From: Leucogyrophana mollusca
Taxonomy: Eukaryota > Basidiomycota > Agaricomycetes > Boletales
Assembly: GCA_021014945.1 (NCBI GenBank)
Contig: MU266417.1
Span: 1-64,000 of the forward strand
Direction: 5' to 3'
DNA: 64,000 bases
In this document: piece after piece, positions 9,892 to 20,290 of the stretch
Numbering within the stretch: position 1 is the first letter of the stretch
Layout: every line of letters starts with the position of its first letter
The notes under the pieces: generated by a model
What the model was told of the DNA's origin: nothing
The model's database searches: none
Seen by the model: only the letters and a program-made list of their open reading frames with translations
Made by a program: the position numbers and the translations under genes

Positions 9892-10042
9892 GAAAATAAA
9901 GCTCGAGCACGACGACGAGCCTCGAGGAAAGGGCGAGCAGTGGTCGCGGCACGAGAAGAAGGAATGCGTGCCGCGTCCGCCGCTCGCTCAAAGACTAAAC
10001 TCTAACCCTCCGCTCGTTCCTCGCTACGTAATAGAGCCGCAA
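9892..10042 (+). repeat. Split direct repeat B2 (right terminus of Ngaro element)
   Basis: 151 bp, apparently identical to B1. It ends atagagccgcaa at 10042, exactly where the 71-bp minisatellite begins (cattggac), so the element end abuts or lies inside the array. Confidence 0.88.
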
Positions 10043-11340
10043 CATTGGACTTACAACTCGTAAGACCAGATAACGCACCGACTGTGGGACGATGGAGGTC
10101 ACGTCAGTGTCAGCATTGGACTCACAACTCACGAGTTCGAATACGCACCTCCTGTGGGGCGACGAAGGCCGTGGCAGGGTCAGCATTGGGTTCAAAACTC
10201 GTAAGACCGGATCACGCACCTCCTGTGGGCCAACGAAGGCCGCAACAGCGTCAGCATTGGCCTCACAGCTCATAAGGGCAAATCACGCACCAACTGTGGG
10301 ACGATGCAGGCCGCGTCAGCGTCAGCATTGGGCTCAGGGCTTATCAGACTGGATCACGCACCCGCTGTGGGACGACAAAGGCCGCGGCAGGGTCAGCATT
10401 GGACTCACAATTCGTAAGACCAGATCACGCACCTTCTGTGGGACGACGAAGGCCGTGGCGGGGTCAGAATTGGACTCACAACTCGCGAGGTCGAAGCACG
10501 CACCAACTGTGGGACGACAAAGGCCGCGTCAGCGTCAGCATTGGGCTCAGGGCTCATAAAACCAGATCACGCACCGCCTGTGGGATGGTGAAAGCCACAG
10601 CAGGGTCGGCATTGGACTCACAATTCAGGGGACCGAATCACGCACCTCCTGTGGGGTGACGAAAGCCGCGGCGGGGTCAGCATTAGACTCAAAACTCGTG
10701 AGACCTAGTCACGCACCTCCTGCGGGATGGCGAAGGCCACGGCAGCGTCAGCATTGGACTCGAGCCTCGCAAGACCAGATTACGCACCAACTGTGGGATG
10801 ACAAATGCCGGGGCAGGGTCAGCATTGGGCTCAGAGCTCGTAAAGTCAGATCACACACCACCTGTGGGACGACAGAGGCCATGGCAGGATCAACACCGGG
10901 TTCACAGCTTGTCAAACAACAGCACCCACCCACTGCGGGACGACGAATGCCACGGTGGGGTCAGCGTTGGGTTAGAAGATATCACTGAATGACGTACGTG
11001 CTGTGGGTCAGTGGTAGCCGATAGGGTCAGCATTGCGTTGATATCATATATCATGGTAGCCCACCTGCTGTAGGATGGCCACGGCCACAGCAAGATCAGC
11101 ATTGGACCCTAATTTCCTGCCAGGAGACCACACACCTCCTGTGGAATGTGATTGCAATGGACGGTCAACATTGGATTCGTATCCCATTTCACTAGATCAC
11201 GAACCTGTTAGATCGAGAAACCCGAGGCACAGTCAATATTGCATTCAAAGCCGCATGGCCAGTTCACGCACTGTCTGTGGGAGGAGAAATGTCGCGGTGG
11301 GGTGAGCATATGGTTCTACCCTGATACCGAAAGGTTACAC
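10043..11340. repeat. Minisatellite, about 18 units of ~71 bp
   Basis: Head-to-tail units begin cagcattggactcacaact and contain atcacgcacc, ctgtgggacgacgaaggcc and ggcagggt. I located unit starts at 10111, 10181, 10252, 10323, 10394, 10465, 10536, 10607, 10678, 10749, 10820, 10891 and 10962, i.e. a steady 71 bp, then 11028, 11097, 11166, 11234 and 11304 with shortened, decayed units. Because 71 is not a multiple of three the array has no sustained reading frame. The decay gradient runs towards the DUF2235 gene. Confidence 0.93.
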
Positions 11341-11398
11341 ACCATCGGAATGCCACACATTCGTCCTCGTTGGAAGGTAAGCAGAATGCAAAGACGAG

Positions 11399-12027
11399 TC
11401 AACCCATAGATTTACTTTTTTCATTAAACTGACGTAATGCTTGTATCGCCGATTGTGTCTCCTGTCCTTGGGCCATTTCTAATAGTACCGTTGCAGCCCC
11501 AGCGTCCAGACATTGGCGCAGTATATCCTCTGCAAACAATATAACCACAATAAACGATTCGATAAGCGGGGACTATACCGCTGTAACGAAGCCCCATCAA
11601 TGCCTTCACACCGCGAATTCGGACTTCGGAGGCCTTGCTGTTTAGTGTTTGAATCAACAATGGGATAGATTCAGTGACGTCTGTGATAGAATGAGCATTG
11701 TTTGCCACCGACAACATGAACAGAATGGAAGAGGTCACCATGACTGGCAAGATTTTCTAGTATTGTTACGCCGGTCAGTTTGACCTCATTTTTGGCATTT
11801 TCCAGCGCTTTGCGAAACAAGGTGAGCTTCGGCTCGCATTTGGCGATTTTAGCCACACTATCACCTTGGATTTGTGACGTCAGTTGCTTATCATGGCTGG
11901 CGCTCATGGTGCTAAACTTACGATCAGAAGCTATACTTTCGAGGCGCTTCCACAGCGCAAGATCGTCCACGTCGTCTCTGAGAAGCTCGATGACCATGTT
12001 CGTATCTGAATGTTCAAACGAGTCCAT
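11399..12027 (-). CDS. Stand-alone ARM-like module protein, tandem duplicate of the tail of the neighbouring DUF2235 gene
   Basis: Four exons read through cleanly: MDSFEHSDTNMVIELLRDD...ASDR, then DSVAKIAKCEPKLTLFRKAL..., then DVTESIPLLIQTLNSKASE..., then EDILRQCLDAGAATVLLEMA..., ending TGA at 11401-11399, about 150 residues. Each exon pairs with one of the neighbour's last four (MDFFNPSDTKAVIGL, DGAVEIGRVDPELAIFRKML, GVTYVPLLAETLTSETSG, NSLSQCMRSGVAKLLVKMA), and the introns sit at the same codon positions. In-frame TAA lies just upstream of the first ATG, so this is not joined to the neighbour in that frame. Helical armadillo/HEAT-like packing is inferred from the pattern. It could be a relic that merely stayed open or a young gene; expression is unknown. 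Confidence 0.55.
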
Positions 12028-12174
12028 CTCCGATAATTATTCAGTGTCAGTATTCTTCCAATCAAACAATGAGGCCACGTACTGGCTACGGAGGACCCAT
12101 GTCGCATGCAGTGAGTATCTAATTGGACATTGATGCGAAAAGGTTGCACACCATCTGTATTCCTTGCTTTCGCT

Positions 12175-14650
12175 CTAGTCCGGTGGTGAGCACAATGGGA
12201 GAACGAATGGATCTGTAAACTGACTTGCGGTATTTAAGGCAAGGAATGCTTCTCTCGCCACTCGTGATTCATCTGGTACATGAGCAAGATTGGGGTTGGC
12301 CATTTTCACGAGCAGTTTTGCAACCCCAGAGCGCATGCATTGAGACAGTGAATTGGCTGGAAACAAACTGAATGTAGTAGATTAAATTGATGGGCGACGA
12401 GCTCACTGTCATAGACGAGCTGCCTGAATATCTCAGCACCGCGAATTCGGATTCCAGAGGTCTCGCTTGTCAGTGTTTCCGCCAACAGTGGGACATACGT
12501 AACTCCTATCGCGCGATGAGCATAGCTTCCCACTCGCAAAATACATGCAGCCTGAAAGATTACCGTGAAGGGCAAGGTCAACCAGCATTGCCATGCCAGC
12601 AAGTTTGACCTCGTCATTAGCACTTCCCAGCATTTTGCGAAATATAGCGAGCTCTGGATCGACCCGTCCTATTTCAACAGCTCCATCACCTTGGGGTAAC
12701 CAGTGGGATCAGCTGACAATCACGTTTAATAACCATAGAGCAAAACTTACGAGTAGAAGCGATAAATGCGAGGCGGCTGTGCAGGACAGTATCACCAGTG
12801 TCGTCGTTTATGAGCCCAATGACGGCCTTCGTATCTGAGGGGTTAAAGAAGTCCATCTCCAACAAATCTTCCAGCCCCTCCGCCCAGTCGGTGGTGTCTT
12901 GCTTCCCTCGTTCGAGGATATCCTCCCATCTTCTGATAGGTAGGCCATCTGGAAGTGTAGCCTGAGGCATGTAATCGCGTATAAATGCAACGGAGGCATG
13001 GATCTTTTGGCCTTTCTTTATCGTACGACCCGTCCACAGGTTGGGCCACCTGCGAACCTTCTATCAGTACGAATATGTGTATATAGCATTATTAATACCA
13101 GGTCGTATCTTTCCTGCCGGTGTAGGATAACCGCTTGAATGGAAACATCTCGAAAACCCGCCACACCCACGTCAGTGATTCTGTGGGTTTCGTCTCGCGA
13201 AGTTCATCCCAGTCCCATATGACTTTGGATGGGTAGAGCTTGAGACCGGCAATCATAGCTTCACGCCCCATCCAGAGAACAGGAACAGCAGCATTATTGA
13301 GCTGAGTGTTCTTCTTGCTGCCACCGCCGCTGTGTGCCGAACATTGTCAAACTTCACATCGCAGATGATATAATTAAACAACGAACATGTCTGAGTGACA
13401 CCCTGCAAACCACACCTCTTTCACGTGTGGGCCGTGGTCTCTGTGGATGTCTTCCCCCGTACCCTCGTATGACTCTCCTCCACATACATATTCGGGTAGG
13501 AACTTCACTCGGCGCTCGTCGAGTGCGAGGGCGTGGCGAAAGTAACAGATGTGGCTAAACTCATCTGTCGCCGGGAGAGTCTTCCCTCTTACAACACCGA
13601 TAGAAGAGACCGTGTCCCTATATCGAACGTGATCAGGTAAACAAGGGATAGTAGCCACTGTTCATATTCACCAGGCGCCAAGGAAATGCACGGCCGCCTC
13701 CTGTTGCGAAAATGTCCTCTTGAAGCGCTGCGCCATATTCAGCGACCGTCCACCTTCGTCTCCACTCCGATCGGATTTCCGGCCTTTCAAATCGGCATAC
13801 AGTTCGTAGACACTGTATATAGTCCTATGAAAAGATAATACGCGAATATCATAAAACGGTATTCTTACAACGGAATTTGTTCTTCGTTCCCAGGTAAGAT
13901 GAGTCCGACCTTTTGTCACCCCAAGAGAGCTCAGAGGAAACTCACAGCAGAAACAACCAGAACTCACCTCGTGAATCATGCCCGCCAATGCACGGACTTG
14001 GTAGGCACCTCGGGAAAAGCCTGTGCAACAAAACCATGTCAATACCTTAGTGACGAACAAGACATACACGAGCAACTTTCCAAAAAGGTAGATCTTATCA
14101 CCAGGCTTATAGTTCTCTGATAGCCAACGATAACCCCCGAGAAGGACCCTTTCAAAGTTCCTAGCAATCAAGTCGTCAGTATAAAGACACATTCACGCGC
14201 AGTACTCGAACAGTACCAAGCGATGGCGAGGTCAATTGTATTATCCAAAACCTGTTTCACGTATGTATAGGACGCGAACGAAGGCCTTGCATATGTACCG
14301 ATGCCGCTGTTGTAGTAGGTGGGCTGTGTCTCGTCTTTGATGACGAGATCGTAGAGCTCAATGACATTGGTATTCTGGAGTAAAGGAACGGTTGGGTGAA
14401 TGAAACGCTCGAAAGATGGGTGTGAGATGAGTACAAATTCTCCAAACTGATTCGAAGTTCCGTCGAAACAAACGATGAGGTTGCGACCCGTCTTCTTGCC
14501 TTTGCAGTGCCGACAAGAAAACAATTCCTTGTCTTGGGCATTCGGAGGATCCCTGCAGGCATGGAGAGGTCACTCGAGCTCAAATAACCACCCGCAAATA
14601 GGTGACAGGATGACGCACCTAAGAGAAAAAGCTGCTGGGATTGAAGACAT
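12175..14650 (-). CDS. DUF2235 (Tle1-like alpha/beta hydrolase) protein with C-terminal armadillo-like repeats
   Basis: Start ATG at 14650 (MSSIPAAFSLR, 32-nt first exon) joins across a GTGCGT/TGCAG intron to DPPNAQDKELFSCRHCKG and then RNLIVCFDGTSNQFG, the opening motif of the DUF2235 family. The nucleophile elbow GFSRGAYQVRALAGMIHE (G-x-S-x-G), the loop GNEEQIP, HFLGAWDTVSSIG, and EVWFAGCHSDIGGG follow, so the catalytic set looks complete. These are related to bacterial type VI phospholipase effectors; the fungal substrate is not known. After WEDILERGKQDTTDW a run of helical repeats (IFRKMLGSANDEVKLAGMA, GIRIRGAEIFRQL) ends at TAG 12177-12175. About a dozen introns. One intron-like 60-nt segment (14080-14021) has a GA donor and stays in frame (see findings). 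Confidence 0.83.
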
Positions 14651-14748
14651 TGTGGAACTTGATTCAACGTAAGCAAGTAGAAAGTTGGTGGGGGAAGCAA
14701 GAGTACCAGTAGGCACATAATAAGTACGTTCTGCGTACCAAAAGCAAT

Positions 14749-14818
14749 GTGTAAGACATGTTGCTTTGGTGTATCAAATAAGCGTGTATGACATGTTGCC
14801 TTGGTGTGCCAAATCAAC
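14749..14818. repeat. Two 35-bp tandem units upstream of the DUF2235 gene
   Basis: gtgtaagacatgttgctttg... (14749-14783) is followed by gtgtatgacatgttgccttg... (14784-14818) and a partial third start. It lies about 100 bp upstream of the start codon at 14650, in the likely promoter region. Confidence 0.75.
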
Positions 14819-14850
14819 GTGTAAACTGGTCTGACCACCTGCACTAGGGC

Positions 14851-15861
14851 TGTTCAATCTGTTGACCGAGTCCGCCCGTCAGTCACCGTCAAGTAAACGA
14901 GGAGTGAGATTGAGTTGGACTAAGCCTGGGGATCTCTGAGCTTCTCCGTGGCCATATTCGACGTGGTCTATGTCACGAGCGCTCTCGCGACTCGGGCGCG
15001 TCTCGTCTTCGTCGCATTTTGCCTTATGCATCACATGACTTTACATGCATCCCGAGTTTGATCCACATGCCTGGGAGGAGAATCCCCGTTCGCCATCAAC
15101 CTTCTTTCCACATGCACTGGCATCCCATACACTCACCGCACACCAACTCACGCAAGTCAGAACCAATGAAAGTAGGCGAGGACCTGCGAGGACATGTTTG
15201 GTGGGTCGAAATCATCGCACTGCTTTCGCACTGCCCGGGATGTTCCGATGCGAAATGCATACTATGCAAAAAGCAAGCCGCAAAAAAATACTGGGACGGT
15301 CCCAGCATCTACGGCCACTTACCCGCACTCACCTCGTACAAGACCAGCGTTTGCCGCCCCCCTGTTGTGTCTTGCATGTGGGGCAGACACTTTGACAGCG
15401 GTTTACAAGATTTGGCTTAGTCAGCGTAAGTTTCCCGAGTTAGAGCGACTTAAAAAGCTCAAGTCTTGTGCTGAGCTGGCATCCGGCCCCCCCAGGTCTT
15501 CATAGGTTGCGAAAACCCGTTGAATTCGGCGCCCGCGGCTAATCAGTCAATCCACAATTGATACCAACAACAGGTTCAACAAGCCTGATGAGACTCGAAC
15601 GCCGGGCGCAACGTCAACAATCGCTTTTCAACTGTTCCACGTCCGAAGCCACTACTAGAAGGCAACCAGGCTCCTGCCATGTCCTTTGAAGCGAACCCCC
15701 CATTACAACCAGACCCGATCCCTACCATCAGCCCTAACGCTGATCCCGAACGCCCTAAGTTCTTGTCGGTCACTCTCGTTAATCCCGTAGCCATAGCCCG
15801 CTATGATCTATCTCGTTTTGCCCCTACCACCGACAACGAGCTTCCCTGATCATACAGCAGA
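14851..15861. other. About 1 kb without a recognised gene
   Basis: Open frames exist but none is convincing. A plus-strand frame near 15170-15420 holds two close CxxC pairs (HCPGCSDAKCILCKK), and a short ATG-to-stop frame at 15679-15849 (MSFEANPPLQPDPIPTISPN, 56 codons) has an acidic/proline-rich look reminiscent of Gag starts. I could not link either to flanking coding sequence. Degraded transposon DNA is possible. Confidence 0.3.
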
Positions 15862-16881
15862 TTATCTGTAAACTGCGGTACGCGGTGCACGATTCGGATA
15901 ACGTTCCTCCCGAAGCGCTGTGTTCGGTACCTCTGGTGAAGAAGCAGATAGCGGCGGTGTTCTCTGCTCTTGTTGTGATTGACGGATTAGGTGGTCAGTG
16001 ATTTTGCTAGAGTCCTCGCCCTCACTGAAGTGTGTTTGCGTGGGGTTAGTGATAATAGTATGTAGCACATCCAGCTTCTTTGCCTCCAGGTACGACAGGA
16101 AGCCCACGCTGCTTGGCATTGTTGGCCTCGCTGTCGCGGGATAGACGTTTGTTGTACGCGCACAGTTTGCGCCGGGCTGGATTGGAGGACCATTACTCGT
16201 GTTATGGGAGATCTGCAGCCAGGCAATAGGAAACCAGTTCATCATGAACGTCGTCGTCAATATGTACATCGTCGACGCTGTGAGGGAGGACTACAGGTGA
16301 GATCCGACCCCTCGCGACGCTAATTTGTTTTGACCCCGTGTTCAGGACGGCTGCACTCGGCACGATCGCTGACTGGTCTCCGATGGGCGAGCCTCGCAGC
16401 TCCTTCGTGGTAACAGGACTTCTGATCACGCGTCTTGTTGTGTTGTCTGCTGTCGCTGTGGTTGTTAAGCGGCGCGTTGTCGTTTACGGCTGGCCGAGTC
16501 ATCAGCATCTCCGCAAACGACACCCTCCTCGTCTACATCGTTACTGGCGCCACTTCCTGGAGGCTGAATAGGACGAGCTTCGCCGCCAGCGCGCTCGTGC
16601 CACAGTGGATGCAGGTATCCCTGGTGGAGCCTTATATCGCCTTGCGTCTTGTTTCCCGGTCGTCTTCGAGCCTCTATTCTTTGCACCTCGTCAGGCTGGA
16701 TCCGAATACTCGACTGGAAAGGTGCATACTGAGTGAGGGCCAGGATCGATATCGACATGAGCACAGGATGGACATTAGCATCGGACAGGTATCGGGGGAG
16801 GTCATCTTTGCAGTAGAATACGTGTACTGGCTGCGTTGGCTGAGGACCTTGCGATTGAGCTTGTTGGTCGGTTGAAGACAT
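15862..16881 (-). CDS. Uncertain multi-exon hypothetical gene
   Basis: I do not recognise it. From ATG 16881 (MSSTDQQAQSQGPQPTQ) the frame is open to 16465. A second coding-like segment near 16290-15862 reads SSLTASTMYILTTTF and MMNWFPIAWLQIS, a possible membrane helix, followed by a polar tail with DSSKITDHLIRQ and ending TAA or TGA near 15862. The middle (16465-16290) must contain introns I could not place with confidence. It could be one membrane protein gene, two fragments, or a relic. Confidence 0.3.
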
Positions 16882-17309
16882 GATGATATCGAGGAAACGC
16901 GGTTACGTAAGACGATATGTGTTCCCTGGACTCCCGCCTTCTGACTCGGCCGCACTCCTGCATCCTCAATTGCGAGTTTGAAATATTAGTGCCTCCTGAC
17001 GCCTGAACCGTGGTGGTGTTGAGTTAAGCCGACTATTTACCTGCAGGCAGGCAATGGTGATGCTTTCTGCAGCTGCTCTCTTGCTGGTTTTCTGGTTAGA
17101 GAGGGTGATAAGTACCATACACACTGGCATGTAGAATGCATGTAACAACACTACGTCGGCCTCATGTGAGTGCGCTCATGGAGAGCGACCCGACTCGGAA
17201 AAGATGTATTATCAGATAAGATAAGGGTGTGCCAGCTTCAGCTTCCGTGCAGTCACTTTTTCTTGGACATCGTGTAACACCTCAGATATATAACGCCTAT
17301 AGCATACAC
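16882..17309. promoter_or_regulatory. Intergenic region upstream of the TFIIIC subunit gene
   Basis: Between a minus-strand start at 16881 and the plus-strand start at 17310. A TATA-like agatatataacgcc sits at 17283-17296, only about 15-25 bp before the chosen start codon, so the actual transcription start may be elsewhere. Nothing else was recognised. Confidence 0.35.
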
Positions 17310-20290
17310 ATGTCGCGCGCTCTTCGCCCACGCAAAGCACGGCCTAGCTATGCATCCCAGCTGGGCATAAGCGATGGCGCAGGACCTTCAACCATTCCTC
17401 TCGAAGACGAAGGGTCCAGCGGCAGCGATTTTGCTCCCGAGCCTGAGGTTGAAGAAGAAGCACACGATGATCTTCTCGAGATGGATGTGGATGAAGAACG
17501 TGAAACTGACCACGCGTCCACGGCACGGACACCCCCACCCAAAGTCCAACGAGCTCCAGGTTCGAGTCTGAGCACCACAACCGCGGTCCCTTTCGCGACA
17601 TCGAAAAGCAGAAAAGATCAGTCTCGTAGGCTCCCTCCGAAATCACACGCAGCCTCCAAGATGTCTGCTCCGCCACTGGCGAGCGGCCGTACGGGAAAAA
17701 GCTACGCGCTGCCGAACCCGAGCATCCATCATCGTCACAGGGCGGTTCCTTTCTACTTTCGGGAGGCGAAGGTAGAAAGGCTCGAAGCTCCTCCCGTCAT
17801 ATGCAGCCCTGTCCAAACCGTGCCCACGAATAGCATTACGTCTGAGCAAGCGCTGACGGACAGAGTCAGCAAGGCGTGGGGATACAACGTCGGCGCTGGG
17901 CCTATATGGGAGATCATGGAGGACAGGTCGTGTTTCAAGGAGGCGCTCTGTGCTGAAGGTGAGGAAGAAAAGGAGAAATATAGACGACCGAGAGTTTATG
18001 GTGACGTTGTGGTGAAACGTGGATGGGAAATCTTGAGGGATGAGTGAGTGTGGTGATCTCTCTGTTCCGAGTGCTTCGATCGCAGATTGGTGTTCGCTCA
18101 TGGACAAACCGATCAGGGACGCTGCAAAGTATCTTCCTACTGACACTGTAACAACTGAGGACGGCCGCCTGAAGCCTCCTCCTCCCATTCAATGCCACCT
18201 CGGTCCCTTCAACAAACAGACTCGCGTCGAAATGAACATGTTTGATTCTCTTGCAATTTGTACGTCCCTTCTCCTTCTCCAGCATCCAGGAATATTGACG
18301 GCATTTGTGACAGCTGAGTTTATTCCGGGTGCCCAATCTTATGTCTTCAATGCAGGGTCCCCTGTCTGGGGGTTAGACTGGTGTCCAATTCACCCCGATG
18401 ACCGTCCTCGTGAGTACCCACTCCCCTCTTTCCCTGTCATATCTTGAATTTGGCGCAGATCGGAAATACAAACAATACCTAGCCGTCGCCCCATTTCCTT
18501 CGCGCTCACACGCTCCAAACATCGGATCGAAAACACAGCGACCAACTCCTGCGTGTGTGCAAATCTGGGCGTTGCAGACTGTTCGAAGGGCGAAAAGTGC
18601 GGATGGCGCTGAAATGACGTGCGAAATGGTGCTTTGTCTCGATGGGGGGCCAGCACATGAAGTCAAATGGTGTCCTCTGCCTGCTCATGACGAAGTTTGT
18701 CCCTGATGTCGTTTCAACTCATTCATCACTAACGACACCTCACAGCGGCGTCAGAGCAAATCTGGGCCAGAACCCCGTAAACTCGGGCTCCTCGCTGGTA
18801 CATTTGAAGATGGATCGTTATCAATATACGCGGTGCCTGATCCCGTAGACGTGACCCCGAGGAGTCAGGAGTCATCACTCCCTGTCTACGGTACGTCCCC
18901 TCCGCCAGTGCCACGCAAGATTTTTGAAACCACAGGGCGCAGTCAGGTTACCGGAGCCGCTTCTGCGGATCGAGCTGGAAGAGACATCTTGTTGGACTCT
19001 TGACTGGGCTAACAGCGAGGTGATAGCGGTTGGATGCACAAATGGTACCCAGACCTTTCATAGTCTGACCACTGCCCTAATGACAACACCCTCAGGATAT
19101 ATCGCTGTCTACGATATCGGGAAGGCGCTCAAGACCGGCGAGGGTCCCAGTGAGTCCCGTCAATTGATGGACATCACAGTGTGCACGCCAGGCTGAGACG
19201 CAAGGAACAAAGACATCCTACCAACACATTTCATCGCTGTCCACCAATCTGCCTTACGAGCCCTCGCGTGGATCCGCGTACCACCCACTTCAGCCCCAGG
19301 CGCTCCTGTGAGCACCGAAAACCCCACCATCATCGCCAGCGGTGGATACGACGGTGTAGAGTGCCTCACGGACATTCGTGAGCCCCACGGGAACGTGATG
19401 AATCGCACTAGAGGTACGTTCACGCTCACCAGGATCACGTCGCGGTCGCTGTTCAGCGCGTGTTCATTTTGCAGACGTAATCAATAGCGCTACGTACTCG
19501 CCATTTGCCGCTGGCCCGATCATGATCGACCACGACAACACAGTGAAGGCGTACACGGTGTCTCCTAGTATGCTCGGTAGGGGGCATGTCCTCCTCGAGC
19601 CTGACGGCCCTGTTTGGGTGCGTTTGTTGTCGAGTGATAGTTTCAACATGGAATCGACGTCTCGTTTGTAGAGTGTTAACGCCTCCGAGTATCATCCCCA
19701 GCTGGCTGTGGGGTCCGCGGATGGATCATGCGTGACAACGAACACTCACAAGTCGACAAGGAGAGGTGGAGCCGTCGTGAGCCGCCCTTGTGGCGAACAT
19801 CCGATCCTCGCTGAATGAACAAACCCCTCTCCCCCCTAGCCATTCTTCGTGCACAAGATTTACCAACTCGACTACAGTCGCAAGACTGGCGAGTTTCGCA
19901 TGCTCGAGCGGTTCCTTCCGCAGGTCAGTCCCTCTTCTTTCCCACTTCTATCCTACCCTCTGTCGTGGGTTCGTTCATAACAATTTCCGTTCGTCTCAGG
20001 AAACACAAGAAAAGTCTACCAACACGAAGGGGAAGAAGAAAGACGACGACAATAGCGCGTCCAACAGCACTGGTGTCTGGCCCCCTGAGGTGGGCGTCCA
20101 TCGGGTGGTGTGGAACAGCGCAAATGGGCTGGGCAGCGCGCCACTATTGGCATCTGCCACGGGGTCGGGGCTTTGTAGGGTCGACTGGCTACTAGGAAGG
20201 TTTATCAGGGACAAGGTTCCGTATGTGGATGTACCGAGCATGAGGAAGGAGGTGGATGGGGTGGCTGATGATGACTCCGGGGAGGACTAG
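17310..20290 (+). CDS. Transcription factor TFIIIC WD40 subunit (Tfc6/Sfc6-like)
   Basis: Start chosen at 17310 (MSRALRPRKARPSYASQ). An acidic, proline-rich and basic N-terminal tail (to about 17900) is followed by WD40-type blades: FIPGAQSYVFNAGSPVWGLD, then VKWCPLPAHDE, KLGLLAGTFEDGSLSIYAVP, WTLDWANSEVIAVGCTNG, YIAVYDIGKAL, THFIAVHQSALRALAWIRVP, IIASGGYDG and YHPQLAVGSADG. The C-terminal part (VPFFVHKIYQLDYSRKTGEF, GVHRVVWN) matches the end of fungal TFIIIC subunit 6 proteins. Role: part of the six-subunit TFIIIC that binds the B box of tRNA genes and recruits TFIIIB. About ten introns; for the first I use 18043-18114 because only that acceptor keeps the frame. Ends TAG 20290. Confidence 0.82.

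Larger units (their letters stand above)
4390..10042 (-). mobile_element. Ngaro-like tyrosine-recombinase retrotransposon with split direct repeats
   Basis: A 5.65-kb element. Its minus strand encodes a Gag-like protein, a reverse transcriptase with RNase H, and a tyrosine recombinase, with no integrase, protease or methyltransferase seen. The ends are not LTRs but split direct repeats: A1 (4390-4568), then the body, then B1 (9445-9595) directly joined to A2 (9596-9773), a 118-bp spacer and B2 (9892-10042). The B1/A2 junction (gccgcaatctttgagg) equals the right end joined to the left end, as expected if it templates end regeneration from a circle. This organisation plus RT-RH-YR order fits the Ngaro group of the DIRS order, known from basidiomycetes. 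A1 and A2 differ at roughly a dozen sites; B1 and B2 look identical. No target duplication is seen, which is usual for this class. Confidence 0.85.

Noticed and set aside
10092..10988. Open frames of 60-155 codons across the minisatellite
   Set aside because: They arise from repetition of a stop-poor unit. A 71-bp period changes frame every unit, so no repeat protein is encoded.
14257..14844. 195-codon minus-strand frame overlapping the start of the DUF2235 gene
   Set aside because: It crosses the first exons and introns in a wrong frame; the family motifs are in the other frame.
15585..15625. Possible tRNA T-loop (gttcgagtc on the minus strand near 15600)
   Set aside because: The flanking bases do not form a T stem, and no matching anticodon or acceptor stem is found.
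16435..16875. Hydrophobic plus-strand frame of 146 codons (MLCCLLSLWLLSGALS)
   Set aside because: Looks like a secreted peptide at first, but it lies opposite the more gene-like minus-strand frame, lacks splice or promoter context and has odd composition.
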